A stretch of DNA of 6,123 nucleotides from Acidobacteriota bacterium (lineage in GTDB: Bacteria > Acidobacteriota > Blastocatellia > Pyrinomonadales > Pyrinomonadaceae), in NCBI GenBank assembly GCA_013140875.1, contig JABFSB010000270.1:1-6123 (forward strand). Direction: 5' to 3'. The notes under the pieces are model-generated. The model saw nothing but the letters and a program-made list of their open reading frames with translations. It searched no databases and was not told the origin of the DNA. Every line of letters starts with the position of its first letter. The first letter of the stretch is position 1. A program made the position numbers and the translations under genes. This document shows positions 1 through 5,803 of this stretch, piece after piece.

Positions 1-1110
1 GAAACGGCCCAGGGCTGCGGCAACACGATAATGAACGCATTTCTCGGAAGCGGAGCGGTCTTAACGTTTTGTCCATTTTCGCGGAACGAAATTGGTACAT
101 TTATCAGCCAAAACGGAGCCTGTCTGGCCGGAGGCGGCAGCCCGACACCGACACCAACGCCGACACCTTCGGCTACGCCTACTCCAAACCCGACCGCGAC
201 GCCAACGCCGACCGCGACTGCCACACCAACGCCAACGGCAACTCCTACTCCGACGCCAACCCCGACACCCACGCCAACGCCTTTTCCGAATATCCGGACA
301 AGGTACGATTTTGACGGTGATCGCAAGGCGGACTTGGTTGTCTTCAGGCCTTCGAACGGCACGTGGTATATGAACCTTTCGGCCGGAAGTTTTTATCAGC
401 AGCAATTCGGCCAGAACGGCGACAAGCCCGTGATGGCGGATTATGACGGCGATGGAAAAAGCGAAACGGCCGTATTCCGCTCAGGTGTTTGGTATCGGAT
501 CAACAGCGCTACTGTAACCTATCAGGTCGTAAATTTCGGAGAATCGGGCGATATCCCGGTACCGGCCGATTATGATGCCGACAACAAGACGGACGTTGCG
601 GTTTTCCGGCCATCGACGGGCCGGTGGTACTTGCTGCTAACCGGCGGCGGCGGTTTTGTGGCAACTAATTTCGGCGTCAATGGCGATATTCCAATGCCGG
701 GCGACTATGACGGTGACCGGCGCGCAGACATCGGCGTATTCAGGCCCTCAAACGGGACCTGGTATCGACTGCAAAGCACCGGAGGATTTGCCTTGAACCA
801 GTTTGGCGTAAATGGCGACGTACCGGTTTCCGGAGACTTCAATGGCAACGGTCGTGCGGATTTTGCGGTCTGGCGGCCTTCGAACGGAACCTGGTACATG
901 CTCGATAATTCTTTTGGCTTCCGGACGTTCGGCATTGCCGGCGACGTTCCGGCCCCGGCCGATTTCGACGCCGACGGGATCACCGACATCGCCGTTTTCA
1001 GACCCTCTAACGGCACCTGGTATCGCATCGACAGCAAGGACCGGGCTTTCATCGTGATCCCCTACGGAACAACCGGCGACCTGCCCGCTCCGTCCTACTA
1101 CATCCAATAG
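1..1110 (+). CDS. Secreted protein with Pro-Thr linker and C-terminal FG-GAP-like repeats (5' partial)
   Basis: The frame is open to the window edge, so the ATG at 31 is probably internal and the real start lies upstream. Numbering from the first codon, residues 1-45 form a Cys-containing segment with GCGNTIM at 5-11 and a second stretch ending in GACLAGG. This resembles the Met-turn and tail of reprolysin-like metzincin proteases (family motif CGTIMSYC); the HExxH site would lie outside the window, so that is inference. Residues 48-94 are a Pro-Thr linker. From residue 103 there are six tandem repeats of 42-45 residues, each beginning with a DxDxDxxxD-type calcium loop followed by AVFRPSNGTWY-like strands and FGxxGDxPxxA, as in FG-GAP/VCBS propeller proteins. 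The chain ends PSYYIQ, possibly a strand closing the propeller. No sorting signal or membrane segment is visible. Probable role: an exported, calcium-binding adhesion or protease-associated domain; substrate unknown. Confidence 0.85.
   Translation, partial: ETAQGCGNTIMNAFLGSGAVLTFCPFSRNEIGTFISQNGACLAGGGSPTPTPTPTPSATPTPNPTATPTPTATATPTPTATPTPTPTPTPTPTPFPNIRTRYDFDGDRKADLVVFRPSNGTWYMNLSAGSFYQQQFGQNGDKPVMADYDGDGKSETAVFRSGVWYRINSATVTYQVVNFGESGDIPVPADYDADNKTDVAVFRPSTGRWYLLLTGGGGFVATNFGVNGDIPMPGDYDGDRRADIGVFRPSNGTWYRLQSTGGFALNQFGVNGDVPVSGDFNGNGRADFAVWRPSNGTWYMLDNSFGFRTFGIAGDVPAPADFDADGITDIAVFRPSNGTWYRIDSKDRAFIVIPYGTTGDLPAPSYYIQ
142..282 (+). repeat. Pro-Thr dipeptide repeat linker
   Basis: These 47 codons alternate almost strictly Pro with Thr, with a few Ser, Ala and Asn substitutions. 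All four Pro codons (ccg, cca, cct, ccc) and several Thr codons are mixed, so the repetition is conserved at protein level rather than being a recent DNA microsatellite. Such linkers typically form an extended spacer between extracellular domains, here between the N-terminal region and the propeller. Confidence 0.9.
307..1092 (+). repeat. Six tandem FG-GAP/VCBS-like coding repeats
   Basis: Repeat units start at 307, 439, 568, 703, 835 and 961, giving a period of 126-135 bases (42-45 residues). Each unit carries D[FY][DN]xDx at its start, then VFRPSNGTWY or a variant, then an FG/GDxP turn. Unit 2 lacks the PSNG tetrapeptide and unit 5 has NGNG in the calcium loop. The units have diverged at DNA level although the SNG(T)WY core stays close. 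Six units plus a terminal strand suggest a small beta-propeller; the classical FG-GAP propeller has seven blades, so the blade number is inference. Confidence 0.85.
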
Positions 1111-1135
1111 CTTAGGAAATCAACTCGCGGATAAC

Positions 1136-1168
1136 GGGGAATCGGCTGATTGGCCGGTTCCCCTTTTT
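1136..1168 (+). terminator. Rho-independent terminator of the FG-GAP repeat gene
   Basis: An 11-base-pair GC-rich stem (1136-1146 with 1153-1163, containing one G-T wobble) encloses a 6-base loop and is followed directly by five T (1164-1168). It starts 26 bases after the stop codon at 1108-1110. On the - strand no T tract follows the hairpin, so it should act only on + strand transcription. The remaining bases to 1251 hold nothing I can identify. Confidence 0.85.
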
Positions 1169-1251
1169 AGGTTCCTGATAACACGAATGCAACAAGCGGA
1201 TCGCATCGTGCCAAACCTTGACACCGTCGACTAGAACGCGGTTATTAAGAA

Positions 1252-1842
1252 CTACTGCGTGTACGCTCGGGCGAAATCCAAAGCGTCTTGCTCTGTTTCA
1301 AACAGATATACGCCGACATTGTCAAATCTAGCGGCGGAACCGTTCTGGGGGACGTGTTTTCTCTCAGCTTGGTTTAAGAAGAAACAAATAGAACGAGTTC
1401 CTTTCGGAACTGGAAAAATCCCGTACATCGCGGTCCAATCGTCGAGTTTTGATGGCGTCGCAAGCATCTTTTGGCCTTGAAGGTAAGCTTGTATGCTTCC
1501 TTCACGACGATTAGGATTCAGCATGTAGCCATATAGATAGGGCAAACCAGTAATCGCTCCGTCAGCATTTATTCGTTCGCTTGATCCAAACCCGATCAAC
1601 AAGGTGTACCTTTCGACGTCGGAATCCGATAGGGTCACCTCTTGAAAAAAACTGCCGCCGTTACGAACAACAAAGACCTTTCTCCCGCTGAACTCTTCAA
1701 CAGCTGCGGATCCGGAGACACCCCAGTGGTCTGAACCACTATCAGCGTTCGGGTTAAGGAGCAAATTTTGTGGCCGACCACTTAAAGCAAAAATAAAGGT
1801 GCATCCTAACAGGAAGATAAGCTTAGAAGCGGATAGTTTCAT
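1252..1842 (-). CDS. Small secreted beta-sandwich protein, carbohydrate-binding-module-like
   Basis: This is a 196-residue protein. The N-terminus has Lys at 2 and 7, a hydrophobic core at about 8-20 and a likely signal peptidase I cleavage near the SGRPQ segment, so it is probably exported. The mature part starts NLLLNPNADSGSDHW (26-40), has FFQEVTL (65-71), and ends with W136, the GTRSICFFLNQ strand (148-158) and ARFDNVGVYLF (171-181). That order of elements is typical of galactose-binding-like jelly rolls such as CBM4/9-type domains; the ligand is unknown. I chose the ATG at 1842 because it puts the signal peptide at the N-terminus; a TTG at 1854, four codons upstream, is in frame, and neither has a strong ribosome binding site. 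The gene begins 46 bases after the E1 stop on the same strand with no evident terminator between, so read-through is plausible. It converges on the + strand FG-GAP repeat gene. The base composition looks more AT-rich than E1. Confidence 0.75.
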   Translation of the reverse strand: MKLSASKLIFLLGCTFIFALSGRPQNLLLNPNADSGSDHWGVSGSAAVEEFSGRKVFVVRNGGSFFQEVTLSDSDVERYTLLIGFGSSERINADGAITGLPYLYGYMLNPNRREGSIQAYLQGQKMLATPSKLDDWTAMYGIFPVPKGTRSICFFLNQAERKHVPQNGSAARFDNVGVYLFETEQDALDFARAYTQ

Positions 1843-1888
1843 TGCTTTTGCCAACTTTTCGGTACTCGCTAAACTGCGCGTTTCTGCA

Positions 1889-4153
1889 CTAATAGTTCAT
1901 CAGCTCCAACACCGCCTTCTCAACATCTTCGCTCTGCGGGAGGATGAAATCTTCGACCTGCGGGGCGTAGGCGACGAAGGTATCCGTCGCGGCGACTCGG
2001 CGAACCGGGGCGTCGAGGTATTCGAACAGTTCGTCGGATATGCGGGCGGCTATTTCGGCTCCGTAGCCGTAGGAGAGCGGGTCTTCGTGGGCGACGATGA
2101 CGCGCGAGGTCTTTTTGACGCTCTCGGCGATAGCTTCCCAGTCGTAGGGGACGAGCGTGCGGAGGTCGATGAGATCGACCGTGATGCCCTGTTGTTCGAG
2201 GCGTTTTGCGGCTTGGTTCGAGCGTTCGACCAGGGCACCAAACGTGACGATTGTTACGTCATTGCCCTCACGCACTTTGCGCGCCTTGCCGAACGGGATG
2301 AGGAAATCCTTGCCCGGATAAGCGGATTTGTTATAGACCTGTCGATACAGGTGCTTGTGCTCGAGGAACATCACCGGGTCGTCGCAGCGGATCGATGTTC
2401 GCAGCAATCCGTTTGCATCGAGAGCGTTCGACGGGTAAACGATCCGCAAACCGGGAGTATGAGCAAAAAGCGTCGTACCCGATTGCGAGTGGTAAACGGC
2501 GCCGCCTTTGAGATAACCTCCGACCGGAACGCGCATCACCATCGGGCATTTCGAATCGCCGTCCGAACGCCACCGCATCACGGCCACTTCGTTGCGGATC
2601 TGGTGCATGGCTGGAAAGATGTAATCGAAAAATTGGATCTCGACGACCGGTTTCAACCCGCGTAGCGACAAACCGACGGCACGCCCGACGATGTTCGCCT
2701 CGGCCAGCGGCGAGTTGAACACACGTGCCGAACCGAATTTTCTTTGCAAATTCGCCGTCACCTTAAACACGCCGCCTTTGCCTTTGACCTGATCCAGATA
2801 TTCTTCACGCGAGCAATCGGCCACGTCCTCGCCGAAGACGATGATGCGCGGATCGCGTTCCATCTCCTCGTGCATGCAGCGGTTGATCAGATCGACCACT
2901 GTGCCGGGATTGCCGGAAAGCTCGGCACCGTCTTCGGTATCGAACAGCGCTCGGTCGGTCGGGTCGATGTCCGGCGAGTAGACGTTTCGATAGGCCGTTT
3001 CTGGCGCAGGCTGTGGCGTTTCAATCGCGATGTCTGCCGCCTTGTTAACCTCGTCGTCGATCTGCTTTCTAAGCAGTTCGAGTTCCTCGGATGACGTGAT
3101 TCCCTCGGTCATAAGGAACTCGGCGTAGGTCTTCAGCGGATCGATTGCGGCATCGGCCTCAAGCTCTTCATGCGGCCGATAGAGCTTCTCATCGTCCGAC
3201 AGCGAGTGCGAATAAGGCCGGATAACTTTTGCGTGGATAAACGCCGGACCTTTTCGCTCGCGGCAATATTCGACCGCCGTTTTGAAGGCAGCGTAGGATG
3301 CGAGCGGGTCGGTGCCGTCGATCTTTTGAATGTGCAGGCCGGGAAATCCGGTCACGAGTTTTGAAATGTCGCCGCCCGGAGTATTTACTTCGACCGGCGT
3401 CGAAATTGCGTAGCCGTTGTCTTCGACGACGAAGATAACGGGCAGCTTCATCGTGCACGCCGAGTTCAGCGCCTCCCACCACTCGCCCTCGCTGGTGGTG
3501 CCGTCGCCGACCGACATATAAACGACCTCGTCGCCCTTGAAACCAGTGACTAAATTCTGAAGTTCTTTGACCATCGAGGCACGATAAGTCGCCTCGGCCG
3601 CACCGACAGCGTGCAAGGCTTGCGAACCCGTGCATGAAGACTGCGAAGGGACGTTCAAATCCTTGTGGCCCCAATGCGAAGGCATCTGCCGCGCATGAGA
3701 ATTGGGGTCCACTTCCGCACCAACCGACCCGTACAACATTTCCTGCGCGGTCATGCCCAAACCGATCATCAACGCCCGGTCGCGATAGTACGGAAAGAAC
3801 CAGTCATATTTCGGCTTCATCGCCAGCGCGGCGGCGGTCAAAACCGCCTCGTGCCCGGCGCCTGAGATCTGAAAGAATATCTTGTTCTGGCCCTTAAGCT
3901 GAATCTCCTTATCGTCGATCCGCCGCGACATGTACATAGTGCGGTAAATTCCGACCAGAGCCTTTTCATCCAGTCCGTGACGATCACGACTTCTGGCCAC
4001 CGCCGTCTCCGCCGCCGCGGTCTTCGCCGTTTGCTGCACCTTTTCCTCCGGCACAAACCCGTCTGCCTCGGTTACCTTTGCCGGTTCCGCTACCACTGTT
4101 CCCATCTCTTTATTACTGCCTTTTGGATTCAACTTCTTTACAGATGTGGCCAT
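1889..4153 (-). CDS. 2-oxoacid dehydrogenase E1, fused alpha and beta subunits (branched-chain-like)
   Basis: The 754-residue chain joins both halves of a thiamine-diphosphate E1, which oxidatively decarboxylates a 2-oxoacid and passes the acyl group to the E2 lipoyl domain. Residues 1-59 are an Ala/Glu/Lys-rich extension. The alpha part spans about 60-380: SGAGHEA (98-103), YYRDRAL (122-128), and the ThDP/metal motif GDGTTSEG at 216-223 with the conserved Asn at 246. Its HSLSDD loop (316-321) matches the phosphorylation-loop region of branched-chain E1 alpha. A linker (about 380-415) leads to the beta part: FGEDV (440-444), NSPLAEANIVG (480-490), VYHSQ (553-557, catalytic-type His 555) and LEHKHLYR (597-604), then a transketolase C-terminal domain (about 620-745). 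The motifs look closer to branched-chain than pyruvate E1, but substrate cannot be fixed. Fused E1 chains of this kind are known from Acidobacteria and Bacteroidetes. No E2 or E3 gene is in the window. The ATG at 4153 is supported by a Shine-Dalgarno sequence. Confidence 0.95.
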   Translation of the reverse strand: MATSVKKLNPKGSNKEMGTVVAEPAKVTEADGFVPEEKVQQTAKTAAAETAVARSRDRHGLDEKALVGIYRTMYMSRRIDDKEIQLKGQNKIFFQISGAGHEAVLTAAALAMKPKYDWFFPYYRDRALMIGLGMTAQEMLYGSVGAEVDPNSHARQMPSHWGHKDLNVPSQSSCTGSQALHAVGAAEATYRASMVKELQNLVTGFKGDEVVYMSVGDGTTSEGEWWEALNSACTMKLPVIFVVEDNGYAISTPVEVNTPGGDISKLVTGFPGLHIQKIDGTDPLASYAAFKTAVEYCRERKGPAFIHAKVIRPYSHSLSDDEKLYRPHEELEADAAIDPLKTYAEFLMTEGITSSEELELLRKQIDDEVNKAADIAIETPQPAPETAYRNVYSPDIDPTDRALFDTEDGAELSGNPGTVVDLINRCMHEEMERDPRIIVFGEDVADCSREEYLDQVKGKGGVFKVTANLQRKFGSARVFNSPLAEANIVGRAVGLSLRGLKPVVEIQFFDYIFPAMHQIRNEVAVMRWRSDGDSKCPMVMRVPVGGYLKGGAVYHSQSGTTLFAHTPGLRIVYPSNALDANGLLRTSIRCDDPVMFLEHKHLYRQVYNKSAYPGKDFLIPFGKARKVREGNDVTIVTFGALVERSNQAAKRLEQQGITVDLIDLRTLVPYDWEAIAESVKKTSRVIVAHEDPLSYGYGAEIAARISDELFEYLDAPVRRVAATDTFVAYAPQVEDFILPQSEDVEKAVLELMNY

Positions 4154-4162
4154 TAACTATGA

Positions 4163-4167
4163 TCCTT
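4163..4167 (-). promoter_or_regulatory. Ribosome binding site of the E1 gene
   Basis: AAGGA on the coding strand lies 9 bases upstream of the ATG at 4153. It is the clearest Shine-Dalgarno sequence among the - strand genes here and fixes the E1 start, including its long N-terminal extension. Confidence 0.7.
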
Positions 4168-4201
4168 ACGATAAATAATTCTAATAGTGCGGTAATTTTC
4201 T

Positions 4202-4230
4202 AAGATACCAAAATGGCGGGAATCGGGCAA
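4202..4230 (-). promoter_or_regulatory. Possible sigma-70-like promoter for E1
   Basis: On the - strand, TTGCCC (4230-4225) and TATCTT (4207-4202) are separated by 17 bases. Each matches the sigma-70 consensus at 4 of 6 positions. Transcription would start near 4195, giving a leader of about 40 bases. The match is weak, but the 92-base gap between DUF5615 and E1 and the independent E1 ribosome binding site make a promoter here reasonable. Confidence 0.25.
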
Positions 4231-4245
4231 TTTTTGACGAGCTGA

Positions 4246-4608
4246 CTAAAGCGGTAGGATACGGACGCGAGACCGGTTCTCATCAATGACGATGAGTGAG
4301 CCTCGTTCGAGATTTTCTCTGTTCTGCTTGATAACGGAAACTATAGTGTGCCCAATAGTTTCGGGCATCGTATCCTGTGTTCTGATCTGAACAACACTAG
4401 GTCCTGACGCTTTGGTCAAAGCAAGTGCAGTGCCGAAATCCAGATCGTGAGTGAAAACGATGCAACTGTTATCACGCGCCCACTGGATTATCGTGGAATC
4501 TTTCGCGTTTGCGGGGCCTAAATCGGACCAATGAACAGCTTCGATGTTTTTGGATTCAAAAAACGGGAGCCACAAAGGCGAGAGGTTCATGTCGATGAGA
4601 ATCTTCAT
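4246..4608 (-). CDS. DUF5615 family PIN-like protein, probable toxin or nuclease
   Basis: This 120-residue protein matches the DUF5615 (Mut7-C/PIN-like) pattern in both length and motifs. It begins MKILIDMNLSP, with the first acidic residue at Asp6 and Asn8 where many relatives have Glu. KDSTI at 36-40 supplies the second acidic position (Asp37). THDLDFG at 53-59 supplies the Asp55/Asp57 cluster. These are the expected metal-binding positions of a PIN-like ribonuclease fold. Its ATG overlaps the stop of the DUF433 gene in an ATGA arrangement with no ribosome binding site of its own, implying translational coupling. In this family the usual partner is a DUF433 protein, and such pairs are predicted type II toxin-antitoxin systems. 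Toxicity and RNA cleavage are inference; the Asn8 substitution could reduce activity. Confidence 0.85.
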   Translation of the reverse strand: MKILIDMNLSPLWLPFFESKNIEAVHWSDLGPANAKDSTIIQWARDNSCIVFTHDLDFGTALALTKASGPSVVQIRTQDTMPETIGHTIVSVIKQNRENLERGSLIVIDENRSRVRILPL

Positions 4609-4832
4609 GCGACAAGCGGAAGTTCGATTTCTTCAACACGCCAGGCGGCGTATTTTAAGGCTTCTCGGATATCTTCTTCCTCGAGATATGGGTAAGCTGT
4701 AAGAACCTCATCAAACGACCGCCCCGACGCGATCAGCCCGACGATCATTCCGACTGTCACGCGCATCCCTCGAATACACGGCTTGCCGCCCATAACCTCT
4801 GAATCAAATGTAATGCGGGAAGGTTCTGTCAT
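4605..4832 (-). CDS. DUF433 domain protein, probable antitoxin
   Basis: The 75-residue product carries the DUF433 signature: RITFDSEVMGGKPCIRGMRV (residues 6-25), then GRSFDEVL, and YPYLEEEDIREALKYAAW near the C-terminus. The family is a small helical, winged-helix-like DNA-binding domain usually paired with DUF5615; the inferred role is to neutralise the toxin and repress the operon. I chose the ATG at 4832 because it gives the usual family length with the conserved domain right at the N-terminus. The frame stays open upstream, with ATGs at 4850, 4916 and 4991 (up to 128 residues); the extra part is unlike the family. There is no Shine-Dalgarno before 4832, whereas 4850 has a weak GAGAA. An inverted repeat abuts the start codon. 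Confidence 0.8.
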   Translation of the reverse strand: MTEPSRITFDSEVMGGKPCIRGMRVTVGMIVGLIASGRSFDEVLTAYPYLEEEDIREALKYAAWRVEEIELPLVA

Positions 4833-4853
4833 CGTATGTGATATTAACATACG
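4833..4853. promoter_or_regulatory. Inverted repeat abutting the DUF433 start, candidate operator
   Basis: Perfect 7-base arms CGTATGT (4833-4839) and ACATACG (4847-4853) flank a 7-base AT-rich spacer and end one base before the DUF433 ATG. The spacing fits a homodimeric DNA-binding protein. Autoregulation by DUF433 would be typical of toxin-antitoxin operons, but that assignment is inference. Alternatively it could form a weak hairpin that masks the start. Confidence 0.45.
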
Positions 4854-5022
4854 TTTCTCATTAGTGGATACGCTTGCCGACGGGGAGTTTCCGGCTTTTT
4901 CGAGAATATGCTTCATCGTCCGAGTTACATCGATAGAATTATTCAAAGCCTTCAGGGAGAATATAGCGCTCAGCACTAAGACCAAGCTCATCTTGCTGTC
5001 GATCGTTGATTTTTATCGTTCG
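4854..5022. other. Leader region upstream of the DUF433-DUF5615 pair
   Basis: These bases separate the frameshifted gene from the DUF433 operator candidate. No T-tailed hairpin and no convincing -35/-10 pair is visible; TATATT near 4965 on the - strand is a possible -10 with a poor -35. The DUF433 frame remains open through most of it, back to an ATG at 4991 whose first 20 residues would be hydrophobic, but I see no family support for coding. Confidence 0.4.
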
Positions 5023-5803
5023 TCACCGTTTGGCGCGAGTCTTGACGATATCGGAAAACTCATCCCGATAGTACAAGTATCTTCCTATGCCTGCATGGGA
5101 TACGAGACCTGCGTCTGATACGTTGGCTCGATTTTGAATCTTTTTGATTGACGCAATGTTTGGGCAACCATCCGGCAACCTTTCGATCAATAGCTCAAGA
5201 AAGTCGTTCCATTGGTTAAGAAAAGACGCTCTCAGATCGCCGGTGGTGTGGCGTTCGTAAGCCAAATAATAACCTCGATACCAGTCGTCAAGCCGCACGG
5301 CAAAATGCCTGACGCCCGGAATATTATGGAAACCTGCCAGCGCCATTGCGTTACTCGCTTCGTTGCCAATAGCAATTAGACTGGGGTTGCCTAGCCATTC
5401 TATTTCTTGCCGTAAAAAGGCGTCCAGCTCTTATAGCGGTCTTCACGCTTGCGATTCGCCATTCTGACTGGCATGGCACCCTTTGAAATATCCGTAATGT
5501 GGTACTCAAACTTCCCATGCAAAGGAAGTGATAAGAGCAATAATGAAGTATCAAATCGCCTTCAGTTTTGAGAAAGTTCAGGAACCCGCCAGCAACTGCT
5601 TCTTCAAACTTAACAACATTCATGTTTCCCACTGAGGGCTCGGGAGACACGAGACAGTACAATGGTTTTGTGGCGAAGACCGCATTCGGAAGATATGCCG
5701 AACTAATTTCATAGTTTTCGTTGTCTTTTAGTACCTGTTCTCGACTAAGTCTTTCGATTTCCCGCATCAATGTTTTTCTCGAGGGCTTAATTTTTTCGGT
5801 CAT
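5023..5803 (-). pseudogene. Hypothetical gene broken by two single-base frameshifts (260 residues if restored)
   Basis: Translation starts at the ATG at 5803, overlapping the M1 peptidase stop by 4 bases, and runs in frame to about residue 97. It then loses sense, ending in a junk tail at 5351. The next 33 residues (KFEYHITDIS to RYKSWTPF) are in a second frame that stops at 5400-5402. The rest, LRQEIEWLGNPSLIAIGN onward to the stop at 5023, is in a third frame. One extra G in the run complementary to 5514-5516 and one extra T in the run complementary to 5414-5418 would restore a single 260-residue protein. I do not recognise the family. LYCLVSPEPSVGN (48-60 restored) and LIAIGNEA (143-150) are placed like motifs of uracil-DNA-glycosylase-fold proteins, and SHAGIGR near the C-terminus might correspond to their HPS-type loop; this is weak inference. 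The N-terminus is charged and helical; there is no signal peptide. Confidence 0.8.

Noticed and set aside
142..282. Pro-Thr tract as a phase-variable DNA microsatellite
   Set aside because: Codons are mixed throughout, so there is no uniform short DNA unit long enough for frequent slippage.
61..405. Arg/Trp-rich - strand frame opposite the Pro-Thr tract
   Set aside because: It is the low-complexity complement of the repeat, without plausible protein character.
705..1107. Two - strand frames of over 100 codons opposite the repeat region
   Set aside because: They are mirror products of the periodic codons in the FG-GAP repeats; the + strand reading has clear repeat motifs.
1801..1806. Cys in LLGCTF of the secreted protein as a lipobox
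   Set aside because: The Cys is followed by more hydrophobic signal-peptide core and the -2 residue is Leu, so lipoprotein processing is unlikely.
1799..2665. 288-codon open frame on the + strand
   Set aside because: It lies antisense over the 3' end of the E1 gene, whose - strand translation is unmistakable; the product has no recognisable domain and no ribosome binding site.
4210..4234. Imperfect inverted repeat AAAATGGC / GCAATTTT between DUF5615 and E1
   Set aside because: The stem is AT-rich, has a mismatch and a 9-base loop, so it is not a convincing terminator; it also overlaps the promoter candidate.
4783..5118. 111-codon + strand frame crossing the DUF433 start and the gap upstream
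   Set aside because: It starts at a TTG inside the antisense of DUF433, has no family features, and runs into the broken gene on the other strand.
5351..5513. C-terminal tail of frame 1 (after ...FLCMG) as genuine protein
   Set aside because: The same bases in the shifted frames give coherent protein-like sequence continuing the fold, so the frame 1 tail is frameshift product.
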